The position numbers and the translations under genes are program-made. 64,000 bases of DNA from Lyophyllum atratum (lineage: Eukaryota; Basidiomycota; Agaricomycetes; Agaricales; Lyophyllaceae). The DNA lies in the NCBI GenBank assembly GCA_014905825.1, contig JACGCN010000008.1:1612001-1676000 (forward strand), given 5' to 3'. A model generated the notes under the pieces. It had not been told where the DNA came from, searched no databases, and saw only the letters and a list, made by a program, of their open reading frames with translations. Below, one piece after another: positions 44,758-57,059 of this stretch (positions are counted from its first letter, which is position 1; each line of letters begins with the position of its first letter).

Positions 44758-46443
44758 CTAATACTTCTTGTTCAACGTAATCCTCGCCCGCGTCTCCCCA
44801 GCCTCCAGCCGAATCCACGTCTCCACCCCGTCTCTGGGGTCAGCAGACCTGAAGAGTAAGTTACGCACACCGTGACCCCACCCATCCCCGGTGTATCCCC
44901 CGTAACTATGACAGTTGGCAATCAGAGACACCAGAGAGCGGAAAAGGCGACAAACCCTGAGTGTTTATCAAAGCAAAATATAACGTCCTTGGCGCGATCG
45001 CGGGCGCACCACTCGTTTCCGTGGTCTGAATTACATCGTGTGGGTCACCCAACGAGGCGCGTCAAAAGAGGATCTTACCATGTCCCGAGATGACGGCATG
45101 GAGATTTTCGATGTTCTTAGCCACGGCGTCCCAGAATGCGTCGTCTTTGCCACTGTCCGAAGCGACAGTTGTGGCTTGGACTGACCCTACACCATCAAGC
45201 AAGTCGGCTGAGGCCATAGTCAATTCAATCGATATCGAAGATGTGAAGGTGGCGTAGTCATACCGTTGAGACCTGGATTTTGCTTGCTATCTAAGCCAAG
45301 TTGGAGGTCAGTCGCGACGTGTCTGAACAATGACGTTAGTAATATAAATTGACCGGAGACAGTATGATGACGTGCGGTGGAATGTGAACAAAGGCTACGG
45401 CGCCGCGTTTCTCGACTGGTCCCCACACAGCGTTCATCGCGCGAGTCTCTGACTGGATCCAGTCGCCAACCGATGGATCAACCCAGTCTGGTAATCTCGT
45501 GGAATTAGGACCTGCGGAAAACCCTCCTCGCGAATCGAAGAACCAGAGAACGAGGACAGGGGCGGCGTCTGTCGGGAATGTTGAGTCACGTTGGGCGGTT
45601 TTAGAGAAGCTGCGAACGTACCGTTCTTCCGTCGATAGATCTATGGGAATATTTGAGGATAATGAAGGGGCCATAAAAAATGTACGACTTACGGGCACCC
45701 AATAGTTTCCTGGTCCACCTCTTCCTCCAACGCCAGAGGGCGCCATACGCGTATAACTCAGCGGTGCGACCTTCTGCTCGCGTAAAATCTCTCCGGCGTG
45801 GGTGATGTTCGCTTGATTATCGTGGTTCTGCGGAGCGTTGGTTATTGCATAGTCAAAAGGAAGAGTACGAGCAATAGTTACCCCATGTGACGAGGAGAAA
45901 GGGACCTTAGCTTTGTTGAGTGGAGCAACTATTTCATCAATGAGGATTGTCGAATTTTCTCTGAACGTGTCTGTCAACTTCATGAGCGTTTAGCGTCCAA
46001 AAATCCTTTCGAACACGTACTCTCGCCCGTAATCAAGTCACCGTTCAAAACACTGTCGTGTCTGAATTTAGCAAGAATTCATAGAAGATGGGATAGTAGA
46101 TGAACATACACATAGTCCGGCTTCTCGTCTTTTAGGACGGCTTTCATCAAACGAGTGCTGTTGAAATCCTGTTCCGGACCCCAATCATCCCAGGGGTTCT
46201 CTCCATAATGCAAGTCCGAAAATACGGTCAGTTTGAACGTCCCATCGGATCGGAAAGTAAGACGAGGCTTGGTTGGATATGGGTTGAGGTCGGCATGCTT
46301 GACGTTTCTGAAAAAACTATGCTCTATCCCTGCTTCAGCATATGCCAGTGAAAAGAATGTGCATTGAACTTACGAGGTGCAGCATTCACCGCAGCCGTTC
46401 CCAATAGCCCCAGAGAAACCCAAGACACTAGTGACGCCCTCAT
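44758..46443 (-). CDS. DCR2-like metallophosphatase (calcineurin-like phosphoesterase)
   Basis: Starts at 46443 with a signal-like N-terminus (MRASLVSWVSLGLLGTAAVN). Motifs are in order: FRSDGTFKLTVFSDLHYGEN (metal Asp and His), NGDLITGEN, SHG|NHDNQ split by an intron at Gly-Asn, APLSYTRMAPSGVGG, GGPGNYWVPV, PVLVLWFFDSRGGFSAGPNS, GAVAFVHIPPHV, HAVISGH|DHGNEW, FCFDKHSG, and a C-terminus WIRLEAGETRAR ending at 44758. These are the motifs of fungal DCR2, a dosage-dependent cell-cycle regulator phosphatase in yeast. About ten small introns are needed; one near 45,345-45,385 is only about 38 bases by my best frame-keeping choice and is uncertain. No nonsense or frame lesion is seen. The secretory signal suggests a vacuolar or secreted protein in this branch. 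Confidence 0.83.
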
Positions 46444-47034
46444 CGCGACTGCGAGGTCTAAAGGGGTCGATAGGTGCCAGCGTCCTGTGACTTATATTCC
46501 GAGCCTTCAGGGGCTACCACTGCCAGTGCCAGTGGAGAAGGATATGGGCACACGTGCGTGAAGAAGCAGCCTGACCAGGCATTCAGCAATGCGATAAGAC
46601 AATATTTATAGCCGGAGCACATGCCTTTTCGACCATTCTTCAAGCTTGGAGCTCGCCGCGGGCTAAGATGCTAGAGGTAGAAGATGGACGCGTTGCGAGG
46701 CAGCGGCGATGTGGCCAACGATGTGTTTGACAATGTCAAGAAGCTTCGGTGGCCAGGCACAGCGAATATCGGACACGTGTGTAGCCACTGCATGATGCAT
46801 TTTGAACTCTAGCCCACAGAAGCTTGCGATAGATTCGTTTCAACTTTTCGGTACATAAAGGAACACCACAAACTATCTCCGACCAAGAGTCGAATGGGAA
46901 TAACCAGTAGCTGCAGTTTTGTTACTTAGGAAGAGTCCAATTGCAGGGGTTTGGGATTTTATTATGACACAGGTACTCCGTACAAACCTGAACGTGGTAG
47001 CCATGTCCCTCATAAGGAGAAGCCAGAAAACTGA
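46444..47034. other. intergenic, no gene recognised
   Basis: Upstream side of the DCR2-like gene and downstream side of the F-box gene. No motif-bearing frame. Confidence 0.35.
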
Positions 47035-48027
47035 CTATGGCGTGATCTGGTCTTTGGTAACGTGCACGAACTTGTTATAAAGCATCGACGTCCTCTCCAA
47101 TCGTCCATATCTCGCGATGTGCTCTGGTATGTCTTCCATCATGTATTTGATTCTGAAGTGCTTGCCAGTATTCTCGTGAATCTCGTCCCCGTCCCTGCAG
47201 CCGACGCAGAAGACCCCGCGGTCGACCTGCCGGCCAGCATCAAGCAGAACCGGGGCGGAGATGATGGCCATGTATCGCTTAGGTTCCCTGGTGGTATTGT
47301 CCGACTTTGGGAGACCACTGCCCGTCAGACTCTGGACCACTGTCCGGCGATCGTAGAGTCGAACTCGCTTCGTCCGCAACCCCGCCCCGGGCCTGTTGAA
47401 CCAAGCACCACAGTATTGCCCGGGCAGGCTCAGGATGCTTGGAGGTTTCGCTAACTCCAAGAGTTTGCGAGAGCTTTTAGCCTTGCTCCGTGGCCCTGCG
47501 ACGGGCGTGAAGAACTTGGATGCTTCGCGACTCGTGAGGGGGAAGTATTCTGCCCGCTGGTTGAAACAGAAGTAGCAGACGCGGCGACAGTCTATAAGAT
47601 AGAGATGGTCGCCAAACCGATCGCACGTGAAACACCGGCTTGTACAAAGCGTTCTGTACAGTGTGCAGCAGTCAAACCCATCCGCCTGGATGCTAACAAC
47701 GGCGCGGATGATGTTAGGGCAATGCTCGATGATTGTGGTGTACTCGTGGACCGAGTTGACGAGCTCCATTGCGCGGCGGTTGAGGCCTCGGAAGCGAGTC
47801 AAGGAAGGAATATCTAGCCGCAGCAAGACCTCGGTGAAAAGTTCTAGGGGAAGTCTGTCAAGCTCATTGGTGGCAAAACACGTGGAAATGGGCGTGCAAT
47901 CGTGTCGCCCGTTGTCGAGCGGACACCGAGTTTCCAGCTGCGCATCGTCCAGGGTGTTGTCGCAGTTATTCTGCGTCCGGTATACATGTAGCGCGAGATC
48001 GTGTAGATTAGGGAAGTTCGTTTCCAT
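47035..48027 (-). CDS. F-box protein with a cysteine-rich middle
   Basis: A single-exon 330-residue frame. A clear F-box lies at about residues 55-100 (LDRLPLELFTEVLLRLDIPS, then LTRFRGLNRRAMELVNSV). A Cys-rich block follows (CFTCDRFG, CRRVCYFC), and a second CxxC pair (FCVGC) occurs near residue 275; together they could bind zinc. The rest is not recognised. F-box proteins bring substrates to SCF ubiquitin ligases; the substrate is unknown. It is not related to the three F-box-like copies A-C. A continuous frame without introns supports the call. Confidence 0.85.
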   Translation of the reverse strand: METNFPNLHDLALHVYRTQNNCDNTLDDAQLETRCPLDNGRHDCTPISTCFATNELDRLPLELFTEVLLRLDIPSLTRFRGLNRRAMELVNSVHEYTTIIEHCPNIIRAVVSIQADGFDCCTLYRTLCTSRCFTCDRFGDHLYLIDCRRVCYFCFNQRAEYFPLTSREASKFFTPVAGPRSKAKSSRKLLELAKPPSILSLPGQYCGAWFNRPGAGLRTKRVRLYDRRTVVQSLTGSGLPKSDNTTREPKRYMAIISAPVLLDAGRQVDRGVFCVGCRDGDEIHENTGKHFRIKYMMEDIPEHIARYGRLERTSMLYNKFVHVTKDQITP

Positions 48028-48296
48028 CGTAGGGCGGCTTCGAGATGAAGCTGCTCAACACCCTTGTTGATGAAGATCAGGTATGGGCTTTATGGGCCAG
48101 GTACTTAGCGCGATGTAGTTTGGCGAACACCTTGAAACTAAACAGCGGCCCGAGCCTCCCGCACCTGGTGAAGCTCCACTAAGCAGACAGTCGTACTAAC
48201 TGAGTAACATTGGAGTGGCAGTACGTTGTGGAAGAAATGTAATGAAAAGAAATGTAAGGAGCGTGTGTAGCGTACTTCAATAATAGTCCTCCTCAT

Positions 48297-50529
48297 TCAA
48301 TGATAGTACTCCTCGTTAACCGTTGCCCGAATCGAAGCTTCGGCTTCCTTCGACCTCGGCTTGATAGAACATTTGAAAGGAAGAGGCATGCTGGTAAACA
48401 AGACTGTCAGACGAAGCCACTCATCAGTGAAGCCACTGGGAGTAAAGACTTACCAGATTAAGGCAGAAGTGTATTCATGAGACGGCTCGATAACTTCTCC
48501 ATTCTCGTCCACAGCCTTGGTGATATCAAAGGTAGCAATAATGGAAGCGACTGCGATCCAGACAGCTGAGAATGCCATATAACGCCCAGGGCATATCCTG
48601 AGTGACGCTTAGATGTGCGAAGCAAAACGACAACGAAGCGCTCACCGTCGTCCAAATCCGAATGCTGCATGAGCTGGGTCCCTGGCCGCTGGGTTCAACT
48701 TGCCGTCCTTAGTAAGGAATCTTTCGGGTTTGAACTGGAACGGATCCGGATAGACCTTCTCGTTGTGTAGCATGGCCCTACGTATCGAATAACTTTAGGT
48801 AAGAACTTCTATACAGCAAAAGTCACTCACCAAGCATTAGCTACGATGACCGAGTTCGCAGGTAGCCTATAGCCTTTGTATTCGTCTTCGACACGCAGGT
48901 AATGTGGCACGGCTGGTGGAGGGAAAAGATTAGAAGACGCAAGATATCTTTAAAAAGACTTGCCAATTGGTGTAACATCCCGCCACCGTAGGGTCTCCTT
49001 CACGAGCGCGGTAATATAAGGTAAAGAAGCTTCATCATCAAAGGTCGGTAGTTCCCCTAGTGGAATTACTCTGTCCATTTCCTCTCGCGCTTTCCTGAAC
49101 GCTTCGGGGTTGTCGAGTAAGCCAAGGATACACGACGAGATCGCTGATACTGTCTGTGAAAAACGATATGAGGGACTCTACTGTCGAATTTCAAATCAAA
49201 ACGTACCGTATCCGAACCAGCTAGGTTTCAGGCCGTTTAGCATATGTCCTTTGGGGAACAGCCTGATAACTCACCAGCGTACATCGTACCCGCCGTAGAC
49301 TTAATGACATATTCCTGTTCCTTCAGGTCACCCGCCTCATCCATGTTCTCCAAACTGTACGACGTGAATGACGGAGTGTAGTTTCCATTATCCTATCCAA
49401 GTTGATCAGAATGACAGCCCAATTGCGGGACCATGCCCGTGTTATCATGTAACTCACGATATTACGCATCGCAGCATCGTAAGGGACATTGATCATGTTC
49501 AGCGCCATCTTCCGCCACTCCTTTGCCTTGCGCTGGAACCCTGCGCCTGGCATCCAGGACGGAACGTATTTGAGAATGGGGAGCACGTCGACGAGGAATG
49601 CACCGGGGAGCGCAGCCGCGACCAGAGGTTTAATGCCGTGTTCCGCGGTCTCGATGTATTTGTCATTCGTGGGCTGTATTTCCAGTCCATATCCGATTGA
49701 CATGATGGTCTCGCCGGCCATGCTATAACGAAAAGTGTCAGCCCTCTATAAGGATCGAGACTGCGGATATACGCACTACCGCAAACTTTCCTCGAGCTTA
49801 TCGGGCGAGTCAAGCAGCCGGCGAAGGAGTCCGTGTGTAGCCTTCAGCTCGTGGGGACGGAAGCGTACGGCAGCAGTCGGATGGAACGACTGGTGCATCA
49901 CTCGACGATGCTGGCGCCTGATAGGGAACGTCAGGCAAACTAGGACGATGGCAGGCTGTAGTATGCGTACCAGTAATCACCTAAGGAGTAGTAGATTAGC
50001 CACAAATGTAATGAATGTAACGAGGAACACGCACCATAATCCATGAACGCGAAATCGAAGTCCCATCCCATCAGCTCGTTGACCATAGGCATTCGCGGCC
50101 TTCATAGGGTTCGTCGTGATGGTTAGAATGGTACCCTCGTCTCAGTCAATCTTCGCACACACCTGCCGGAGTACAATGACGATCTCTTTTCCAAAAGCTC
50201 CATCGCTGCTTCGGCCGTGTCGAGAATGATGATGGAAGTCCCTGCCACATTCAGATGGATGATATCGGAATCTGGGAAGTGCACATTGTTTGATGTTATG
50301 ATATCGACTTGGTTTTACAAGCATACTCACCATGCTCCTGGCACCACTTGTGATATGTTTTCCATTCGAATGTCGTCGGCAGGTCCAACAGGTTCCCAAT
50401 GAGAGGCAGCTTCTTGGGACCGGGAGGAAGAGGGAGGCTGGACTGATTCTTGCGTCCTTTGAGGTACAGGAAGAGAATGAAAACAAAAGAGGCGACACCG
50501 GCTTGGACGTCGAGCGCGATTGCAGGCAT
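48297..50529 (-). CDS. cytochrome P450 monooxygenase
   Basis: Starts at 50529 with a membrane anchor (VQAGVASFVFILFLYL) and a proline-rich hinge (LPLPPGPKKLPLIGNLLDLP). The I-helix AGSDTT is assembled across two introns near 49,180-49,280. The ExxR motif is in LPYITALVKETLRWRDVTPI, PERF in FKPERFLTKDGKLNP, and the heme loop in AFGFGRR|ICPGRYMAFS, split by an intron near 48,600-48,650. The last exon ends HPLPF-like (MPLPFKCSIKPRSKEAEASI) with the stop at 48297-48299. At least ten short introns are needed, as usual for agaricomycete P450s. The sequence resembles the large O-methylsterigmatocystin-oxidoreductase-like clans. It would sit in the endoplasmic reticulum and oxidise a small molecule not identifiable from sequence. 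Confidence 0.88.
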
Positions 50530-51438
50530 GGTGGCTGGTAGCTGCGGTGTCCTGAGGTGAAATGAGGGCGGGATGAAATCCTCGTGAATAAGAGTATTCC
50601 TTTATAAAGAAGCTAAGCACAGGCTAAGCCCACTGGCACTGTCATGGTGGCAGCCGACGCGTACTGTTGTGGGCGTAGCTATGGCATGCAGGGTTGTGCT
50701 GTGATGTGAAGTTGGGATTTGATCAGATCTCAGGGAAGGCTTCTTGGAACGGTGAGCTTGCTCTCTGCATATTTCCCAGCGTCCGTTACTCCAACTAACG
50801 AGCGCATAAGGCAGGCTGAGAGGAAAGAATCCTAGGCAGCATAGGACTATGATAAGAATCGGTATGGGTGAACCACGACACACCCCAAGCACCCTCAGAA
50901 TTCGATCAGAACCTTTGTTAATTATGGACCGAAGACCGGGATGATCTGATATGCGAACATAGACGCACCATTGTTGGAACCTGCACTAAGAAGCTTGTGG
51001 GAGCAAAAAGATCGCCGTTCGAGTAATTCTCGTGTAGCGGATGTGCACGTAAAAGCTTAGTGCCAAGTGGCCTTTGGCCAATGGCAACTTGGTCAGCAGC
51101 TATGAGTGTCCCGCTGCCCTCGACTTCGTGGTTGAGGGTGAAAGCCAGTCTGAGCGGGAAACTCCCCTGTCACAATCGCAATATGGAAGATCTTTCATCC
51201 GTCCGTGCCTCGCCGGCCTCGCCTTTTGTAACGGAATCAAATGCAAGGGTCCAAATATTGATCACGAGAGGCACGTTGGCGTTCATCGCACTGTGCATTC
51301 AAAAGCCAGTTAGTTAATAGTCCCCACCGCTTGCATACGACGAGGATAATACATACGACAACTTATATGATTATTATCCAGGCATAATACCGTGTGCATA
51401 GTAAGCCGTTAAGGCTCAGAGAAGGTGGTCATCGTCAC
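50530..51438. other. intergenic between the P450 and its truncated relative
   Basis: Frames at 51,060-51,317 are short and lack motifs. Upstream region of the P450 gene. Confidence 0.35.
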
Positions 51439-51825
51439 TCAATAACAGTCAGTCGCAGTGTCCCGAACCAGAGCCTCCGCTTCCCTGGATCTAAGTTTCA
51501 TCGAACATTTAAATGGGAGTGGGTGACTGAGACGATCCCATGTAAGCAAAATAGCTAGTACTGAACTGACGCCCCACTTACCACACCAGCCCCGTTTGAT
51601 ACTCATAGGATGGCTCGATGATCACACCATTCTCATCGACAGCTTTTGTGATGTCGAAGGTAGCGATGATCGAAGCAATCGCAATACAGAGTGCGGAGAA
51701 TGCCATATAACGGCCGGGGCAGATTCTGTGGAACGCGCCGAGTAGGTTTACACGACAAGCAAAGATTGGCAGTCTACATACCTTCGTCCAAATCCGAAAG
51801 CTGCGTGAGCTGGGTCCCTGACAGA
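51439..51825 (-). pseudogene. 3'-terminal fragment of a second P450
   Basis: Begins abruptly at the heme-loop exon (DPAHAAFGFGR), continues after an intron as ICPGRYMAFSALCIAIASII and ATFDITKAVDENGVIIEPSY, and after a second intron as HPLPFKCSMKLRSREAEALV with a stop at 51439-51441. It is closely related to the P450 at 48,297 and has kept its splice sites and frame, but everything upstream of the heme exon is replaced by unrelated sequence. It cannot make an enzyme. Confidence 0.85.
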
Positions 51826-53387
51826 TCACGGCGAGGACAAACACATATTGACGCCAAAGGGCAATCCATTGTGGCATTGAGATACATAGAGCGTACCTAT
51901 AGAGGAGGAGAGAAAACGATTCAACATCCAGAAGGACAATGATGGTGATGTTGACTCACTCAGATACATGCATAATCTGAAGTCGCGTTCGAATACTTCG
52001 GATTTCTCCCCAGGTTCCTCACCTCGATGTACTCTGGGTCTCAGTTCAGCGCTCCAATCCCTAGTAGATGTGGCGGACACAACCGAGGATCCCAATCTCG
52101 CGTATCGATGACACCAGACGGCTTTGCCTATATTGGCTATCCACATGTGCCTCCTCCGTTGGCGCTTCACGATAGGGAGCGGAGTCCGTTCTGTATTCCG
52201 ATACGCCTACATCAGCGAGCGGACGGCTTTCAAGGCACCTTGCGGGGGTATTAGTTGGGTCACGGCGTTCGCCGTACGATGAGAAACCCTTGACACTGGA
52301 CAGTGTTCGAAGAAGGGTTGAGGTCCTACCAGAAACATCATTATGGGTGAATTGAGAATTGAGAATGAGAAAATACCCTGAAAACATACGAAAACGCGTC
52401 CCTCGCTGGGGTTAGTGCTGTCCATGAAAACCCAGGGCGAAAACCCTCATCTTCCGGGGAGAGTCGTGCCCACTGCCCACACTAGCCCTGATGCACACCC
52501 ATTCTTCAGCGGCACAGCTTCACGCGCCTATTTGTCGTCGATTCGCAATCCAGCGAGAAACATGTCTTTCTCTTCATTTAATCCAGATGATTCAAATTGT
52601 CGCGACGATGTGTAAAGCCACAGCAACTGTGACGGTTGCCCCATCTAATGGATAGTCATTGGCACGTTGTATGGGTTTCTGGCAAAAGGCTACGACGCAG
52701 ACTGTCCTTGAGCGTACCTCCTCCTGACCATGAAGGGAGATGTTGACCGTCTGGCAGATAACCATACGGTCACGGTGATGGTCAGGAGTTGAAGGGTTTG
52801 CACAGCCACAGTCTCCACGATCGTCTTTTCACTCCAGCATCTCCCTCTACGATCAGTTCACGTCGCACGTCCCACGATTTCCATCCTCCTCCATTACCGT
52901 CTCAGACGGGATAAAAAGATTGAAGTGGGTAAGGCTTCAGGGAACTTACGATCTTTCACCCGACTGAACTGAAAATCTGTCCGTCGAACTGCTGAATCTC
53001 GGCTGAATCGAAGTTTGGTCGAAGTCAAGCCAGACGCGGAAGCGGGCCAAGGCAACGTCCGTCCAACTGTAGACTATGACGCCTTCGTATCGTCTATAGA
53101 CTTGAATCAAATATCCCCGAAGAGGAAGCTGGCCACTTTGACTTTCAAGTCGTCAATGGCCAGAATTGGGCCAGAACCAAGCCAGAACAACCGATGAAGC
53201 GCTCACGTGGCCGTTTCGGACAATAACTTGAACACGCCCACAACGCGCAGGAAGGTGTAGATCTACCACTTCTTGGACTGCTCTTTCAATTTAATCCCGA
53301 CCATGACTACTAGTAGGTATGTGGCTATCCATTTCCTGAGCGGCTTTTTCAGCAAGTTCTAACCGCCGCACCCAGCTATACCTCACA
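51826..53387. other. about 1.5 kb without a recognised gene
   Basis: Several antisense and sense frames of 60-115 codons exist, none with motifs or splice support. The last 150 bases are probably the promoter and 5' untranslated region of the small gene at 53,388. Confidence 0.35.
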
Positions 53388-53817
53388 ATGTCACCCGGGT
53401 CCTCCTACCGATTAGGTGGTTACATTCTGAAAAACGACGAAGCCATCAAATGGGGGGAACGTCTGGCAAATGGGTCCGAGAAAGAGGTAGACTTCGAGGT
53501 CGCATTCAAACACATTTTGATATACCTCGCCAAATGCGGCGTTGCCATTTCCGTGGTCCCCTATCCCGCCAATGACCATGTGCTCATGGTCGTTACCAAA
53601 CGCGCACGCCATTTCGGCTGGAGAAGAGGGGATGATCCCAGGACATTGAAACAATTCGAATTGGGGAGAGTGGAGGCGTTCGCGAGGCAAGCGTTGATCA
53701 ACGACGGTGCGTCTCCAAAGTGCAGTGGTGTCTTTCCCTGACGTGACTTTATCATTAGGTGTCGAGAACTTCCAATTTGTTACTTCCTATGGCAGACTGT
53801 TTGGCCGCCGTCGGTAA
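53388..53817 (+). CDS. small hypothetical protein, 125 residues
   Basis: Two exons (53388-53706, 53759-53817), with a 52-base GT-AG intron, give 125 residues ending SYGRLFGRRR. The sequence is a compact mix of helix and strand (DFEVAFKHILIYLAKCGVAI, SVVPYPANDHVLMVVTKRAR) with no transmembrane segment or known motif. The intron restores an open frame to a natural stop, which supports a real gene. Family not recognised. Confidence 0.6.
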
Positions 53818-54029
53818 TTCCTATCCATGCTTTGTGTCCCAATATTCTCCTACTTTGCCAATATGATCTTCCATGGAGGCGATGTGTTATTATATTGTGC
53901 AGCACCGGATACCAGGTTCCACTGCCAAGCCGCCGCAGGGCTCCTCGTTAATCTTCACCTCTGCTATAAATTGCTCCTCCAAGTCCACAAGAAGCAGGAA
54001 GCGCAAAGTCTCCGACTGAACAACTTGGC

Positions 54030-54450
54030 CTGCTCGACATACCAACCTGGACGGAACTCGCCGTACTCAGCCTGTACAGTCAAGACATCAGCCATCCTCA
54101 TCCTGGCAAAGTCTGAGGCACCGGGCGCCAGTTTTAAGAACATGTTGCACCCCGGACCCATTCACGATTGCGTAACAGCACACCACTGTCGGGCGGTAAT
54201 CGCGGATCCTGGTCTCCTCCTATCATCGGAATCGGATTCGGGGGCATGGAATCGAGATGGTGCGGTGGCAGGCGCAGGCCAAGGCGGACCGGGAGATAGT
54301 CGAGAAGAACAAAAAAAAACAAGCTTCCAACGGCGCACGGAGAAGGAAGCGAAGGTTGGATTGACGCAGCATGAAACGTTGTGGGTGGAATCCATTTCTG
54401 AAGGCCTCACCATTGAATACATCATAAGTCAATGATCGTTTTGGTCTCGA
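54030..54450 (+). repeat. dispersed repeat, copy 1 (relic of a repetitive gene)
   Basis: About 420 bases closely matching 57,060-57,480. It contains a decayed coding relic with the pattern TWTELAVLSLYSQ, ISHPH, MLHPGPIHDCVTAHH and DPGLLLSSESDSG. Similar segments recur in mushroom repeats, so this is probably part of a transposon-associated gene; that link is from memory of the pattern, not proven here. Confidence 0.7.
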
Positions 54451-54765
54451 GGGTAAGTAAGCTCAGGACCCGTCTTCATGAAACTCTTCATGCATGGTCC
54501 AATCCAAGTAAACTGGAAGGGTACGGAGAACTATAGACTACGGACTATCTGCCACGGCTAAAGAACTGTTCCAACAGGGAATATGTCTGCGCCATTTTCT
54601 TCCTCCAAAATCCCCCTTTCCCAAGTTTCTTCATCTTGCCGCCTCCCTCTATTGTTCCTGGCGCTATCAGAAGCAGTGACGTTTCCACTATCATCTCGGT
54701 CGCTCTAACCACCTTCTCTGGCGGGCATGACCCCTTCCCCGGTGGTCCTTCCCTCGGCCCTGATC

Positions 54766-56828
54766 TTAGCAAGGTAAAACCCGCGCTGTGACATGATCAT
54801 ATTCAGCGGGGCGAGGCCCTGCACTCCAAATGGCGACAAACGAGGCAGCATCAACGTTGGAATTGAACTCGAGCTTGCGGTAGCCTGGACGGGTACAACC
54901 AACACACACAAGACGTGGCATGTAGTCAAGACTGGGCATGAGTTTCAGCAGTGCATTCAACCTGGCCGTAGCAGCCTTCTTCCACTTGGGTGACCCGACC
55001 TCTACGTAGACACTGCTGCTCAACGAGAGAGGGTCACCCAACACAGCAGGAGCGGGCGGGCCAAGAGAGTATGGGGCAGCAGCAGCATCCGGCGCGGTCG
55101 AGGGGTAGTTATGACCACCAGGGACAGGATCAACCTTGTCCAATGTCTCCCCGCCGTTCTCAGGTGTTTGCGTCGTCTCTACCAAACCCGGCGGAAGATA
55201 ACCTTCGCCCGCACCACGAATCTCCCCAAGTTCCTCCTCAAACTCCCTACTAATCTCCATCTCGAAAGACACTTTCATATCCTTCACTTCATGACGAAAG
55301 CGCTTCTGCCGCACACGACACAGCTCAATCGCCGTCTCCACTCCAAGTCTCCCCGCCTCCTCCTCTGACACCAATTCCTCCCTCTCCACGAGCTCAAGCA
55401 GGGCGGAGCGTAGCCACACACCCACCCCGTACTTCCGCGCCAGGACCACCCTGTCCACGATCCCATGATGGCTCAGCTCGCTCAGTACTGTGCCCAGCTC
55501 TTTCTCGATTAAGTTGACCGTGCTTTGATCAGGCAAGTCGTGCATCCGCTGTAAGGCGTGCAGTTCGCGGGTACCACAGAGTCCGATCGCGGTCTCGAGT
55601 CCGAGCGTCCTAGCCTCGTCGACGGAAACCCTCTCCGGCCTACGAACCAGCTCGAAGAAGGCCGCGCGCAGCCACTCTGCCACGTCATATTTCCGCGCCA
55701 GCACCGCCCGCTCGATGGGATCCAACCCAGCCTCCTGCATTTCCTCTAGCTCGCTCCCTAAAGCGGTTTGGATTGCACTGCGGTGGATCTGGGCAGTGCT
55801 GTGGATCCAGGCACTGCTGTGGTCGTACCCTGCGTTGCGGCGAGACGCCGTTTCTAAGACTTGCTCATGGGCGCGGTGCAGCTTGAACACTGTTTCTAGC
55901 CCGATTTTGGCTGCATCCTCGGGGGAGATATCTGTTACCGTGGCTGCGAGTGTGATGTATGAGGCGCGTAGCCAGTCGACGATGCTATAGGCCCGGGCGA
56001 GGACGATCCTGTCGGCGAGGGACATGGGAGCGGCGGTTAGATGGTTGATTGCCATGCGTCGGATGTCGAGCATCTTCCACATTGTTGATAGCTTCAAAAC
56101 GGATGCCCACTCGTCGTCCGTTAGTGTGCGCGTCAGGGCAAGGGGACTGCGATTTGAGGTCATTTAGGGTTGGAAGGTGCGGCCGGACGAGACTTACAGG
56201 GGGTACATTAGGTTCAGCAGTGCGCGGAAGTCTGTCTTCGTGACGTTCTCCAGCTTCAAGAAGTCCTCCCTATTCTCACCCAAGGACTCGAAATCCGACG
56301 TAAAGAAGTCCGTGCTGGCGTTGAAGTAGTGTGTTGGGACCCTGAACAGGCAGTCCTCGACCTAGGGAATGCACGATAAGGCTTGAATATCATAGACGTA
56401 AACTGGTAATGGGTAGGTACCTCGAACACGACTGTATCCATATAATATTCCAAATCTTTAACTTTCGTGGTCACGTCACCGCCATGAGGAGGCGGCGAGG
56501 GTGTTAATGCACTATATTCGTGTCTGGGTGTGGGAACGGCGTCTAAGGGCGTCTCGAGGTCCATCGTCGTAATATCTTCCTCAACCAACGAGAACGGGGA
56601 CTCGAAGTCGCGATCAGGCGACTGTGGAGGTTGGACGTCGAACGACGGCATAGCTAGAGGTACAAGTGGCCATCGCCGCGGGCTTGGTTGTACAACCAGG
56701 GACAGCATAGGTGAATGGTCTATCTTTGGAGTGGACGGGCGAGAATGGTATGGCTCGCAAGGCGGGGTGCTTGAACGGCTATGGTGCTCGGGGTTGTAGT
56801 AGGGGCCATACGTTGTGAACGGATCCAT
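54766..56828 (-). CDS. BTB/POZ domain protein
   Basis: Three exons (56828-56421, 56361-56198, 56146-54766) give 650 residues. The first ~110 residues are Pro/Ser-rich. The BTB fold is assembled over the introns: DLEYYMDTVVFE|VEDCLF, RVPTHYFNASTDFFTSDFES, FLKLENVTKTDFRALLNLMY, then LTDDEWASVLKLSTMWKMLD. Three related ~60-residue helical modules follow, each with a Leu-Ala-Arg-x-Tyr-x-Val-x-x-Trp-Leu-Arg-x-x-x core (for example LARKYDVAEWLRAAFFELV), which is the pattern downstream of BTB in this mushroom family. The C-terminal 130 residues are Pro/Ala-rich, then end with an unrecognised segment (RLNALLKLMPSLDYMPRL). It probably acts as a dimerising adaptor; partner unknown. Confidence 0.83.
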
Positions 56829-57059
56829 CGTGGTGAGTACTAAGGAGGAGGAGGGCAGAAAGGTGGTCGATGGCAGTCCTGACTACGTAAAAGCGGCGGA
56901 ATACAAGCACATCTGCATCATGTAATATGCCTCGTTGCGAACGCGTGGCTGGTACGTGGATCCATAGGTTGTGTCCATATGAGGCTGTATACCTGCGAGT
57001 TTCAAGTAGTTGTCCGAGGTAAGCTCCAGATGCTTTCGCAAGGAGGCTTAGGGGAGTCC

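Noticed and set aside
47627..48070. 147-codon plus-strand frame
   Set aside because: Entirely antisense to the single-exon F-box gene.
51826..52170. 114-codon minus-strand frame upstream of the P450 fragment
   Set aside because: Shows no P450 similarity and no splice continuity with the fragment.
55111..55990. Plus-strand frames within the BTB gene
   Set aside because: Antisense shadows of a GC-rich coding exon.
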